From NCBI RefSeq assembly GCF_017814975.1, contig NZ_JAGIQA010000003.1, positions 124,001-188,000 of the forward strand: a DNA stretch of 64,000 bases, in the 5' to 3' direction. The position numbers and the translations under genes were made by a program. Positions 33,952 through 42,165 of this stretch are shown piece after piece (the first letter of the stretch is position 1; each line of letters begins with the position of its first letter). Origin of the DNA: Cupriavidus consociatus (GTDB lineage: Bacteria; Pseudomonadota; Gammaproteobacteria; Burkholderiales; Burkholderiaceae). Under the pieces are notes generated by a model. That model was not told where the DNA came from. It ran no database searches and worked only from the letters and a program-made list of their open reading frames with translations.

Positions 33952-34172
33952 CTTCCCGCCCCGGCAGCACGCGGCATCCCCTGCGGAACGCGACAAGCCG
34001 CCAGCGCGGCGGCCCGCGTTCAGGACTGCCATCCTCCAGGGTCATTTCATGCTCCGGCACGCACTGCCGCGCCGGCGGGATGACCGCGCCCTGAACTTAG
34101 TGCGCCAGTCAGGCGCACGCACGTCCGTCCAGCCACCCACGCGGCCTGGCCGGCAAAGAGATATAGAAGACG

Positions 34173-35549
34173 ATGTTGACCCTGCTCGCCTATTCGATGG
34201 TGGTCGTGTTCATGGCACTGATCATGACCAAGCGGCTCTCCGCCATGGTGGCGCTGATCCTCGTCCCGATTGCGTTCGGCGCGATCGGCGGCTTTGGCCC
34301 GGAGCTCGGCCCGATGATGCTGGATGGAGTCAAGAAGCTGGCGCCGACCGGCGTGATGCTGATGTTCGCCATCCTGTATTTCGGCGTGATGATCGATGCC
34401 GGCCTGTTCGATCCGGTGGTGCGCTGCATCCTCAAGATGGTAGGCGGCGATCCGGTCAAGATCATTATTGGCACCTTCATGCTGGCCGTGCTGGTGTCGC
34501 TCGACGGCGACGGCTCGACCACCTATATGATCACCTGCGCCGCCATGCTGCCGCTCTACAAGCGGCTGGGCATCAGCCGGCTGGTGCTGGCCTGCGTGAT
34601 CATGATGGCAGGCGGGCTGATGAACATCCTGCCCTGGGGCGGCCCGACCGCGCGTGCCGCCAGCGCACTGGGCGTGGACGTGGGCGCGCTTTTCGTGCCG
34701 ATGATCCTGCCGATGATTGTCACCGGCATGTGGGGTCTGTTCGTGGCCTTCCTGCTCGGCCGCCGCGAACGCGACCGGCTCGGCAGCATCGCGCTGATGA
34801 GCGCCGGGACCGCTCCGCCGGTTCATTCGGTGACTTCGGTTCATTCGGGCACTTCGGTTGATTCGGGTCCTGCGGGTCATGACATGCAGGAGCCTGGCGC
34901 CGGCGATCCGCAGATCGCCAGGCCGAACCTGCTGTGGTTCAACTTCCTGCTGACCATCGGCCTGATGGCGCTGCTGATCCTCGGCATCTTTCCCCTGCCT
35001 GCGCTGTTTATCGTGGCCAGCGCCATCGCGCTGATGTTCAACTACCCGACCCTGCACGAACAGAAGGAGCGAATCGCCGCGCATGCGGCCAACGTCGTGC
35101 CGGTGGTGTCGCTGATCTTCGCCGCCGGCATCTTCGTCGGCATCCTGTCGGGCACGAAGATGGTTGACGCGATCGCAAACAGCGTCATCGGCGCGGTGCC
35201 GGACTGGATGGGCCCGTACATGGCTGTCGTGACCGGCGTGCTGAGCATTCCGTTCACGTTCTTCATCTCGAACGACGCCTTTTACTTCGGCATCCTGCCG
35301 ATCCTGGCCAAAGCCGCCGCCGTCTATGGCATCAGTGCCGCCGAGATCGGCCGCGCATCGCTGATCGGCCAGCAGGTCCACCTGTTGAGCCCGCTGGTCG
35401 CATCGACCTATCTGCTGGTCGGCCTGGCCGAGGTCGAGTTTGGCGATCACCAGCGCTACACCTTGCTATGGGCGCTGTCGGCTGCGGCAGTCATGATGTT
35501 GGCCACCGTTGCCTTCGGCGTGATCCCCGTTATTGGCCAGGCGGCCTGA
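34173..35549 (+). CDS. CitMHS-family citrate (metal-citrate):H+ symporter
   Basis: A 458-residue inner-membrane transporter with about 11-12 hydrophobic segments. CitMHS features: LAYSMVVVFMALIMTKRLSA, AILYFGVMIDAGLFDPVV, VSLDGDGSTTYMITCAAML, MNILPWGGPTARAASAL in the first half and SLIFAAGIFVGILSGTKMVD, FFISNDAFYFGILP, IGQQVHLLSPLVASTYLL in the second. It imports citrate as a metal complex with protons. The central cytoplasmic loop (residues ~210-245) contains an 18-base triplicated repeat. It pairs functionally with the upstream isocitrate-dehydrogenase-like gene. Confidence 0.9.
   Translation: MLTLLAYSMVVVFMALIMTKRLSAMVALILVPIAFGAIGGFGPELGPMMLDGVKKLAPTGVMLMFAILYFGVMIDAGLFDPVVRCILKMVGGDPVKIIIGTFMLAVLVSLDGDGSTTYMITCAAMLPLYKRLGISRLVLACVIMMAGGLMNILPWGGPTARAASALGVDVGALFVPMILPMIVTGMWGLFVAFLLGRRERDRLGSIALMSAGTAPPVHSVTSVHSGTSVDSGPAGHDMQEPGAGDPQIARPNLLWFNFLLTIGLMALLILGIFPLPALFIVASAIALMFNYPTLHEQKERIAAHAANVVPVVSLIFAAGIFVGILSGTKMVDAIANSVIGAVPDWMGPYMAVVTGVLSIPFTFFISNDAFYFGILPILAKAAAVYGISAAEIGRASLIGQQVHLLSPLVASTYLLVGLAEVEFGDHQRYTLLWALSAAAVMMLATVAFGVIPVIGQAA
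34821..34874 (+). repeat. three 18-base repeats inside the citrate transporter gene
   Basis: Units at 34821-34838, 34839-34856 and 34857-34874 each begin GTTCATTCGG or GTTGATTCGG. They encode VHSVTS, VHSGTS and VDSGPA in the central loop. The frame is preserved, so copy number may vary without loss of function. Confidence 0.75.
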
Positions 35550-35561
35550 GACAAAGCGCGC

Positions 35562-35720
35562 ATGGACGAGGCCATCCGCACCATTCCCTGTGCCATTCCC
35601 TGTGCCGCTGGGCTTGACGAGAACGCGTTCGCTGCGCTGCTCGAAACCTGCTTCCGACGAAGCACGCAAAGGTTCCGTTATGCCGCAGACATTTCTACCT
35701 TCTCCCGCTACGTTTCTTAA
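35562..35720 (+). CDS. possible 52-aa ORF of unknown function
   Basis: The frame starts 12 bases after the citrate transporter stop and encodes MDEAIRTIPCAIPCAAGLDE, then NAFAALLETCFRRSTQ and an ending SRYVS. The first half, with a 12-base tandem duplication coding PCAI/PCAA, has gene-like codon use; the second half does not. There is no clear ribosome binding site. It may be the truncated head of a lost gene. Confidence 0.2.
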   Translation: MDEAIRTIPCAIPCAAGLDENAFAALLETCFRRSTQRFRYAADISTFSRYVS

Positions 35721-35763
35721 ATGAAACTTAGAACAGTGCTGTAATGAACTGTGAGGGAAGGCC

Positions 35764-35937
35764 GTGTACGATCGTGACTTGCTCTTTGCCGCACTTGGGG
35801 TGATTGTGTTCCTGGGCTACCTGTTTTTCGGTGGTGTGCCGCTCTATGAGAAGGTGACTGCCGGCATCAATGCCATCAGTGCCGTCGTCCAGTCAGCAAA
35901 TCAAGCAGGCGAAGACCGCGCCGGACGCGTGCGCTAG
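35764..35937 (+). CDS. small single-span membrane protein (57 aa)
   Basis: A GTG-started frame coding 57 residues. After VYDRD comes one hydrophobic span, LLFAALGVIVFLGYLFFGG, then PLYEKVTAGINAISAVVQSA and a charged end. AGGGAAGG lies directly upstream, and a good terminator (35953-35997) follows 15 bases after the stop. Both support a real gene. The predicted orientation puts the short acidic N-terminus outside or inside with no strong bias. I do not recognise the family and no neighbour suggests a role. Confidence 0.5.
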   Translation: MYDRDLLFAALGVIVFLGYLFFGGVPLYEKVTAGINAISAVVQSANQAGEDRAGRVR

Positions 35938-35952
35938 TCCCGGATATTGGCG

Positions 35953-35997
35953 CAAGGGGCCTGGCTGTGCAAATGCATGCCAGGTCCTTGTTTTTTT
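35953..35997 (+). terminator. rho-independent terminator after the small membrane protein gene
   Basis: CAAGGGGCCTGGC (35953-35965) pairs with GCCAGGTCCTTG (35979-35990), with one unpaired base, and is followed by seven T residues (35991-35997). It ends plus-strand transcription before the convergent AraC gene. Confidence 0.85.
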
Positions 35998-36032
35998 GGA
36001 AAACCTGGTCTCGCGAATTCCGATCGCAGGCG

Positions 36033-37031
36033 CTACGGTGTGCGGCGGTAGGCGTTGGGCGTGCTGCCGGTCCAGTGCCGGAACGCCCGGTGGAAGGCTG
36101 TGGGATTGTCGAAGCCCACGTCGAAGGCAATAGCCGTGATCGCGTCATTGGAGCGCGTCAGGCGCTGGATGGCGATGTCGCGCCGCACGCTGTCCTTGAT
36201 CGCCTGGAAGGTGGTGCCTTCCGCCGACAGCCGGCGGCACAGGGTGCGCACGGAGCAGTGCAGCGCCGCGGCCACGGCTTCGATGGTCGGCGCTACGGGC
36301 AGGCAATCCGCCACGTACTGCCTGACGCGATGGCAGGTCATGGGCTCGGCGAACGTGACGAAGATCCAGTCCTCGGGCGCGCGTGCGAGGAATTTCTCCA
36401 GGTCGGCCTTGCGTTGCCGCACCGGCATGTCGAGGAATGACGCGTCGAAGACAATGCCGCCGCGCTCGCCGCCGAAATGCACCGGGCCGGGAAACAGGTA
36501 GAGATGGTCACCGGCCCGCGCGGGCCGCCCCGACGGCAGTTGCACCGCCTCCAGCGGGATCTTGTGGCGGATCAGCCATGACGCCACGCCATGCACCAGC
36601 TTCAGCATCAGCTCGCGCGCCATCGGGCTCACGGCCGGCCCCGCCGCGGCCTCCACCAGTTCCACATGCGCGGCGTTTCCTTCGCGCCGCGACTCCACGC
36701 GGAATTCGTCCAGCAGCAGGCGGAAGAATTGGCCGAAGCGATGCAGCGCCACTTCGAGCCGTGGCGCATCCAGCAAGCTCAGGCACAGGTACTTGAGCGT
36801 GCCGTTGCGCAGCGGACGGCTGAAGATGCCGGGCATCTCGTCGTCGAGCTCGTGCGCCAGCAGCCGGTACAAGGTCGAGAACTGCTCCTGCGTCACGCGC
36901 GCCGCGGGCTCGTCCATCAGCTCCGCGGCAATGCCCGAGCGCGCCGCCAGCTGCGCGATCAAGGCGGGATCGGCACCGGGCAGGAAGCCGTGGACGAAGG
37001 AAACCGGGACGGTGGGAGACAGGAAATTCAC
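36033..37031 (-). CDS. AraC-family regulator with arabinose-binding-type N-domain
   Basis: A 332-residue AraC/XylS protein of the OruR/ArgR-like group. An N-terminal ligand domain covers about 20-210 (ARVTQEQFSTLYRLLAHELD, then MPGIFSRPLRNGTLKYLCLS). The C-terminal double HTH includes TIEAVAAALHCSVRTLCRRL and ITAIAFDVGFDNPTAFHRAF, and ends RHWTGSTPNAYRR. The GTG at 37031 was chosen; the frame stays open far upstream but lacks any domain there. It is divergent from the BKACE gene. A pair of direct repeats 21 bases apart lies in the shared intergenic region and is its likely operator. Confidence 0.88.
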   Translation of the reverse strand: MNFLSPTVPVSFVHGFLPGADPALIAQLAARSGIAAELMDEPAARVTQEQFSTLYRLLAHELDDEMPGIFSRPLRNGTLKYLCLSLLDAPRLEVALHRFGQFFRLLLDEFRVESRREGNAAHVELVEAAAGPAVSPMARELMLKLVHGVASWLIRHKIPLEAVQLPSGRPARAGDHLYLFPGPVHFGGERGGIVFDASFLDMPVRQRKADLEKFLARAPEDWIFVTFAEPMTCHRVRQYVADCLPVAPTIEAVAAALHCSVRTLCRRLSAEGTTFQAIKDSVRRDIAIQRLTRSNDAITAIAFDVGFDNPTAFHRAFRHWTGSTPNAYRRTP

Positions 37032-37143
37032 TGGAAAACCGGCATCGGATGCCGCGGATGGGAACGAAAATACGGCGCTTCTGCGCCATCGCTCCGACAC
37101 TGTGCAACGTTGCCCCGGCCGCGCACATCGTGTTTTCCCTGAC

Positions 37144-37180
37144 TGTCCCGAAATGTCAAGCGATCGTCCCGGATCGTCAA
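37144..37180. promoter_or_regulatory. direct repeats, 21-base period, AraC-type operator candidate
   Basis: TGTCCCGAAATGTCAA (37144-37159) and CGTCCCGGATCGTCAA (37165-37180) agree at 12 of 16 positions and are exactly 21 bases apart, two helical turns. That is the typical spacing of paired half-sites for AraC-family activators. It lies 121 bases upstream of the BKACE start and 112 upstream of the AraC start. Confidence 0.65.
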
Positions 37181-37301
37181 ATTGATTCATGCCGTTCGCC
37201 GATACTTCGGGACATCCGAATGACGATGAAAACAGGCTGACGGACCGCGAACCAGCAGGTTCTGGCTGGACCGCTTGCCGACTACACCCAGGAGCAATAG
37301 C

Positions 37302-38357
37302 ATGCAATTCCTCGACGATTCCCTGCATCCCGAGAACATGGACAAGGTCGTTATCACCGTGGCCCCCTATGGCCCGGAGTGGATGCCCGAGGATTTCCCG
37401 GAAGATATTCCGGTCACCATGGAAGAGCAGGTGCAGAAGGCCGTGGACTGCTACAACGCCGGCGCCACCGTGCTGCACCTGCATGTGCGCGAACTGGACG
37501 GCAAGGGTTCCAAGCGCCTGTCGAAGTTCAACGAACTGATCGCCGGCGTGCGCGCCGCGGTGCCCGACATGATCATCCAGGTGGGCGGCTCGATCTCGTT
37601 CGCCCCGGAAAGCGATGGCGAAGCCGCCAAGTGGCTGTCGGACGACACCCGCCACATGCTGGCCGAACTGACACCGAAGCCCGACCAGGTGACCGTGGCG
37701 ATCAACACCACGCAGATGAACATCATGGAGCTGCTGTACCCCGAATACCTGAAGGGTACGTCGCTCGAGAATCCGGCCTACCAGGCGGCCTACAGCGAGA
37801 TGACCGTGCCGGCCGGCCCGCAATGGGTGGCCGAGCACCTGCGCCGCCTGTCGGCGGCCGGCATCCAGCCGCACTTCCAGCTCACCGGCATCCACGCGCT
37901 GGAAACGCTGGAGCGCCTGGTCCGCAACGGCACCTACATGGGCCCGCTGAACCTGACCTGGATCGGCATCGGCGGCGGCTTCGACGGCCCCAACCCGTTC
38001 AATTTCTTCAACTTCATCCATCGTGCGCCGGATGGCTGCACCCTGACCGCGGAATCGCTGCTGAAGAACGTGCTGCCGTTCAACATGATGGCGATGTCCA
38101 TGGGCCTGCACCCGCGCTGCGGCATCGAGGACACCATCATCGACCAGCACGGCAACCGCATGACGTCGGTGCAGCAGATCGAGCAGTGCGTGCGCGTGGC
38201 CAGGGAACTCGGCCGCGAGATCGCCTCGGGCAAGGAAGCGCGGGAGATCTACCGCATCGGCACGTGGTACGACAGCGCCGAGGAAACCCTGGCGGCGCAC
38301 GGCATGGCGCCCAACCGCAAGGCCGGGCAGAAGAACCTGCCGCAGCGCGCAGCCTGA
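37302..38357 (+). CDS. beta-keto acid cleavage enzyme (BKACE, DUF849)
   Basis: A 351-residue BKACE-family protein, the family of 3-keto-5-aminohexanoate cleavage enzyme. These Zn2+ enzymes condense a beta-keto acid with acetyl-CoA and split it into a CoA ester and acetoacetate. Visible: VVITVAPYGPEWMPED, the zinc-binding TVLHLHVREL (His59, His61), PDMIIQVGGSISFAPES, GIQPHFQLTGIHALETLER, LNLTWIGIGGGF and MAMSMGLHPRCGIEDTI. AGGAG precedes the ATG at 37302. Dehydrocarnitine cleavage is one known activity in the family; the substrate here is not determined. First gene of a series with DUF1289, DsbA-like and Bug genes. Confidence 0.92.
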   Translation: MQFLDDSLHPENMDKVVITVAPYGPEWMPEDFPEDIPVTMEEQVQKAVDCYNAGATVLHLHVRELDGKGSKRLSKFNELIAGVRAAVPDMIIQVGGSISFAPESDGEAAKWLSDDTRHMLAELTPKPDQVTVAINTTQMNIMELLYPEYLKGTSLENPAYQAAYSEMTVPAGPQWVAEHLRRLSAAGIQPHFQLTGIHALETLERLVRNGTYMGPLNLTWIGIGGGFDGPNPFNFFNFIHRAPDGCTLTAESLLKNVLPFNMMAMSMGLHPRCGIEDTIIDQHGNRMTSVQQIEQCVRVARELGREIASGKEAREIYRIGTWYDSAEETLAAHGMAPNRKAGQKNLPQRAA

Positions 38358-38441
38358 CGCGCATCGCCTGGCCGCGGGCGTCCCGCTCCGGCCGGGCGTT
38401 CGCCGCCCGCGCACCTAGCAAACCACGACACCGCTGAAGTC

Positions 38442-38642
38442 ATGACTCCTGCCCCCGCCGCCAATCCGTGCCTCAACATCTGCCGCCTCGACGTGGCCGG
38501 CAAGTATTGCCAGGGCTGCGGCAGGACACCACTGGAAATCGGCACCTGGGACCGCATGACCGAGGCCTGGCGCGCCGAGGTGCTGGCCGAGCTGCCGGCC
38601 CGCCAGCCCTGGCGCCGCGCGCAAGCCGCGTCCGCGCCCTGA
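38442..38642 (+). CDS. DUF1289 small cysteine-rich protein
   Basis: A 66-residue DUF1289 protein. The four-cysteine pattern is plain: NPCLNICRLDVAGKYCQGCG, then RTPLEIGTWDRMTEAWR. Two C-x-x-x-C / C-x-x-C pairs suggest metal or Fe-S binding. Family function is unknown. It is 84 bases after the BKACE gene and 57 bases before the DsbA-like gene on the same strand, so probably in the same operon. Confidence 0.85.
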   Translation: MTPAPAANPCLNICRLDVAGKYCQGCGRTPLEIGTWDRMTEAWRAEVLAELPARQPWRRAQAASAP

Positions 38643-38699
38643 TTCCCCCTCGCCCGCCGCAGGCACGCACGCGCCGGCGGGCGTCATCAAGCTGCTGCC

Positions 38700-39398
38700 A
38701 TGAACAACCCCACGACGCTTACGGTCGATGCCTACTTCGACCTGATCTGCCCCTGGTGCATGATCGGCAAGAAGCACCTGGAAACCGCCATCGAATGGCT
38801 TGCCCGGGAGCACCCGAACGTTGCCGTCCGGGTGGCCTGGCACTCCTACCCGCTGATCCCGACCACGCCACCTGAAGGCCGGCCTTACCGCGAGTTCTAC
38901 CTGGCACGGCTGGGAGGACCCGAGGCCCTGGCAGCGCGGCAGGCGCAAGTCTGCGCCGCGGCACGCGAAGCCGGCATCACGCTGGCGCTGGACCGCATCG
39001 AGACCTTTCCCAGCACGCTGCTGGCCCACCGGCTGGTACGCCACGCGGTGAATCAAGCCGGCCCCGATACCGCTTCGGCACTGCTGGACGAGCTGTTCAC
39101 GCGCTACTTCGTCGGCGCCGAGAACATCGGCGACCCGCAGGTCCTGCGGCGCGCGGCGGCAGCGTGCGGCATCGCCTTGCCTGACGCAAGCGCCAATGAC
39201 GGCCCGCCTGACCTTGACTGGCTGCCGCCGCTCCACGATCCGGAGCAGCGGGCGCTGCGCGCCGGCTTCGGCGTGCCGCATGTGGTTTTCAACGGCACGC
39301 ACAGCGTGTCGGGCGCCCGGCCGCCGATGGTGCTGGTCGAAGCCATGCAGCGGGCCCTTGCGCGCGCGAAGCAGCGCGCCACCCTGGCTGCCGGCTGA
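38700..39398 (+). CDS. DsbA-family (FrnE-like) thiol oxidoreductase
   Basis: A 232-residue cytoplasmic DsbA/FrnE-type protein without signal peptide. It has the thioredoxin-like start VDAYFDLICPWCMIGKKHLE with active-site CPWC near residue 19. A helical insertion runs about 60-165 (GRPYREFYLARLGGPEAL), and the cis-proline region is GFGVPHVVFNGTHSVSGARP. FrnE-like proteins act as disulfide isomerases/oxidoreductases, and some are 2-hydroxychromene-2-carboxylate isomerase relatives. Target unknown. It lies in the BKACE series, 124 bases before the Bug gene. Confidence 0.88.
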   Translation: MNNPTTLTVDAYFDLICPWCMIGKKHLETAIEWLAREHPNVAVRVAWHSYPLIPTTPPEGRPYREFYLARLGGPEALAARQAQVCAAAREAGITLALDRIETFPSTLLAHRLVRHAVNQAGPDTASALLDELFTRYFVGAENIGDPQVLRRAAAACGIALPDASANDGPPDLDWLPPLHDPEQRALRAGFGVPHVVFNGTHSVSGARPPMVLVEAMQRALARAKQRATLAAG

Positions 39399-39522
39399 AC
39401 CTGCCCGCGCCGGTACACGAACCGGCGCGCGCCACCGATCTCTTCAACCTGATCCCATGACTATCCCGGCGAGAAGGCTGGCATGGGCCAGTTCCATCAC
39501 ATATCTTTAAACGGAGACAACC

Positions 39523-40500
39523 ATGCCAACCCGCCCCACCCTGTTCCGTCCCCGCCACGCGGCGGTTGCCGCCATGCTCGCGCTGGCGATGCCGGCTGCG
39601 ATGGCCTGGACCAGCAAGCCCGTGCGCATGCTGGTGCCGGCGCCTGCCGGCGGCACCATGGACGTGATCGCACGCCTGCTGGCCGACCAGCTTTCGGCCG
39701 ATCTCGGCACGCCCGTGGTGGTCGACAACAAGCCAGGCGCCGGCGGCGGCATCGCGATCAGCGCGATGCTGGCCGCGCCGCCCGACGGCCAGACCATCAT
39801 GGTGGCCGCGAGCAACGTGCTGACCGAAGTGCCGCACGTGCTGAAGACCCCCTACAACACCATGAAGGACATCCGGCCGCTGGCCGCGGTGGCGCGGTCG
39901 CGGCTGCTGCTGGTGGGCTCGCCCACACTGCCCGCCAAGGACTTCACCGGCCTGGTGAGCTACGCGCGTGCCAATCCCGGCAAGTTGAGCTTCGCTTCCT
40001 ACAGCGCCGGCACGGCGTCGCACTACGCGGGCGTGATCGTGAACCAGAAGGCCGGCATGGACCTGCAGCACGTGCCGTTCGCCGGCTCGGCGCCGGCGCT
40101 GGCCCAGGTGATGGGCGGCCAGATCGCCGTGATGTACGACGGCATGGTGACATCGCTGCCGATGATCAAGGCCGGCAAGCTGCAGCCATACGCCGTGGCG
40201 TCGAAGAACCGCTCGCCGCTGCTGCCGCAGGTGCCGACCTTCGCGGAACTGGGCTATCCCGACGTGGAATTCAGCAACTGGGTCGGCGTGCTCGCCTCCG
40301 CGCGCGTGCCGGTCGAACTGGCGCAGAAGATCCAGACCGCCACCTACAAGGCCGCGGCGACGCCCAAGATGCAGGAACGGATGCAGGCGCTGAGCTACGA
40401 GCCGATGGCGGCGCAGTCGTTGCAGCAGCTCGGGCAGTCGCTGCACGACGAGTTCGAGCGCAATGGGGCGATTGTGAAGGCGTTCAATATCCAGCCTTGA
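39523..40500 (+). CDS. Bug-family periplasmic substrate-binding protein (TctC-like)
   Basis: A 325-residue Bug receptor. Signal peptide: RPRHAAVAAMLALAMPAAMA. The mature part starts WTSKPVRMLVPAPAGGTMDV, followed by VVVDNKPGAGGGIAISAML, FASYSAGTASHYAG and HVPFAGSAPALAQVMGGQIA, the usual carboxylate-binding loops. Bug proteins bind small carboxylates, amides or aromatic acids for TctAB-type transporters. No TctA/TctB gene is present in the window, so this is an orphan receptor, the common situation in this bacterial group. GGAG precedes the ATG. It ends the BKACE series and a hairpin follows. Confidence 0.92.
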   Translation: MPTRPTLFRPRHAAVAAMLALAMPAAMAWTSKPVRMLVPAPAGGTMDVIARLLADQLSADLGTPVVVDNKPGAGGGIAISAMLAAPPDGQTIMVAASNVLTEVPHVLKTPYNTMKDIRPLAAVARSRLLLVGSPTLPAKDFTGLVSYARANPGKLSFASYSAGTASHYAGVIVNQKAGMDLQHVPFAGSAPALAQVMGGQIAVMYDGMVTSLPMIKAGKLQPYAVASKNRSPLLPQVPTFAELGYPDVEFSNWVGVLASARVPVELAQKIQTATYKAAATPKMQERMQALSYEPMAAQSLQQLGQSLHDEFERNGAIVKAFNIQP

Positions 40501-40520
40501 CCTTGCCTGGCAGCGCCTCG

Positions 40521-40543
40521 CGCCTCCTTCGGGAGGCGTTCTT
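40521..40543 (+). terminator. probable terminator after the Bug gene
   Basis: CGCCTCC (40521-40527), loop TTCG, GGAGGCG (40532-40538), then TTCTT. A 7-bp perfect stem with a stable UUCG loop but an imperfect T tract, 20 bases after the stop. Confidence 0.65.
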
Positions 40544-40662
40544 CATTGCGTTTCGCAAGGTCTTCACAGTCCAATCGGTCGCCTGCGCCCTGGCCAGCCA
40601 TGCACCAGGAACCGGGAGAAACGCTGTACCACCAGTCCCAGGGCGCTGCCAGTGAGGCTGCG

Positions 40663-42078
40663 CTAGGAAAACTTGCGGATCAGCTGTCGCAAGCGATCGC
40701 AGGCAGCCGGAACCTGTTGTTCAATCGCTGTGGCGACACCAAGAAGCAGGCCAGACCGCTGCGTGGCGGCAGAGCAATACCAGCCGGATAACGGTGCGGG
40801 CGCCAGCCCGTAGGCATAGGCTTCCCGAGCGATCCGCTTGTCGTCGGCGCCGTCCGGCAGCCTCGCCACGACGGCAAGGCCCGCCGGATAGGCGTGGAAT
40901 CCCCGGACACCGAGCGCTGCCAGAAGCGCATCGCTCCGGGCTGCATAAATGCGTTTCATACGACGCAGATGCCGCATATAGTGCCCATCCCGCATGAACT
41001 CGGCCGTCGCCCTCTGCACCGCGGGGCCGGGCGCGGAAGCAAGGCAGGCGACGACTTCTTCGAAGCGCGACACCAGGCCGGTCGGCACGACGACGAAGCC
41101 GAGCCGCAGCGTCGGGCTGAGCGTCTTGCTGAAAGACCCTATGTGGATGACCCGTCCCGCCCGATCCTGTGATGCCAGTGCGGGAGCCGCCCGGCGCCTG
41201 AGCTGGAGTTCGCCGAGGTAGTCGTCTTCGATGATCCAGGCACCCGCGCGGTTTGCCCATTCGAGGAGTTGCACGCGACGACCGAGCGATAGCGTCGGAC
41301 CCAGGGGCGCCTGTTGTCCTGTGGTGACCAGGGCCACCGCGGCATCCGGTGCATGCTCTTCGCCATAGCTGACGTCGATGCCATCTTCGTCGACCGGGAC
41401 GGGAACCGTCGTGAGCTGGCACAGTGCCATGGCCCTGCGGCTGGGCAGGAATCCCGGGTTCTCGACCCAGGCTTTTCGGCCTTCCGCCTGAATCACCCGC
41501 AGCGCGACACCGAGCGCCCCCGAAAAGCCGGCGGTAATGAAGACCTGCGAGAGCTGGCATTCAATACCCCGTGACAAGGCCAGGTGCGCCGCGATTTCCC
41601 GCCGCAGTTCATGTTCGCCGCGCGGATCCGGGTAGGCCGCTGGCGCCTCCACCTCATCACGTGCCGCACGCGATCGCAGCCTTGCGAACAAGGTGGCCGG
41701 GAAGCAGTCCGATGCCGGCACGCCCATCTGAAAGACCGCGGGGCCGGGCAGGAAGTGCTGGTACAACTCCGAGCGCAGATCCGTCTCGACCGAGCGCGCC
41801 GGTACCGCGACGGGCCTTGCGACCGCGGTATGGTCGGAAACCCTGGTCCCGCCGGCACGCGACGAAACGACCAGTTGCGCATCGGTCAGCCGCTCGTACG
41901 CGGTCTTGACGGTGCCTCGCGACACGCCAAGCTGCGCGGCAAGGTCTATCCACGACGGCAATCGGGCACCCGGAACGAGTACGCCACTCTCGATAGCACC
42001 GGTAATACCAAGCCGTATCTGATCTGCCAGTGAAGTCTTGGACGCACGGTCCAGTTTCAGGCCCAGGATCTTCGTCAT
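40663..42078 (-). CDS. MocR-family regulator (GntR HTH fused to aminotransferase fold)
   Basis: A 471-residue MocR/PdxR-type protein. A GntR winged HTH at about 15-80 (SLADQIRLGITGAIESGVLV, then DLAAQLGVSRGTVKTAYERL) is followed by a class I aminotransferase-like domain. PLP-site features are AWIIEDDYLGELQL and the Schiff-base lysine in GSFSKTLSPTLRLGFVV. Such regulators sense PLP or amino compounds. It is divergent from the cupin/AhpD-like pair, with an inverted repeat in the 87-base gap. The gene pair opposite is its most probable target. Confidence 0.92.
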   Translation of the reverse strand: MTKILGLKLDRASKTSLADQIRLGITGAIESGVLVPGARLPSWIDLAAQLGVSRGTVKTAYERLTDAQLVVSSRAGGTRVSDHTAVARPVAVPARSVETDLRSELYQHFLPGPAVFQMGVPASDCFPATLFARLRSRAARDEVEAPAAYPDPRGEHELRREIAAHLALSRGIECQLSQVFITAGFSGALGVALRVIQAEGRKAWVENPGFLPSRRAMALCQLTTVPVPVDEDGIDVSYGEEHAPDAAVALVTTGQQAPLGPTLSLGRRVQLLEWANRAGAWIIEDDYLGELQLRRRAAPALASQDRAGRVIHIGSFSKTLSPTLRLGFVVVPTGLVSRFEEVVACLASAPGPAVQRATAEFMRDGHYMRHLRRMKRIYAARSDALLAALGVRGFHAYPAGLAVVARLPDGADDKRIAREAYAYGLAPAPLSGWYCSAATQRSGLLLGVATAIEQQVPAACDRLRQLIRKFS

Positions 42079-42108
42079 CGCCGCTGGTGCATTCAGAAAT
42101 TGCGTTTT

Positions 42109-42128
42109 TGGTTCTTTTTTGTGAACCA
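42109..42128. promoter_or_regulatory. inverted repeat in the MocR/cupin intergenic region
   Basis: TGGTTC (42109-42114) and GAACCA (42123-42128) flank a T-rich 8-base spacer. It is 30 bases from the MocR start and 37 from the cupin start, the right place for a shared operator. Confidence 0.5.
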
Positions 42129-42165
42129 GGTGGAGCGCATGATTCTAGCCTCCAAGGAGCCAATC

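Noticed and set aside
36033-38414. Extension of the AraC frame to 793 codons over the BKACE gene
   Set aside because: The extra N-terminal part is antisense to BKACE and has no domain. The AraC protein begins at its family N-terminus near 37031.
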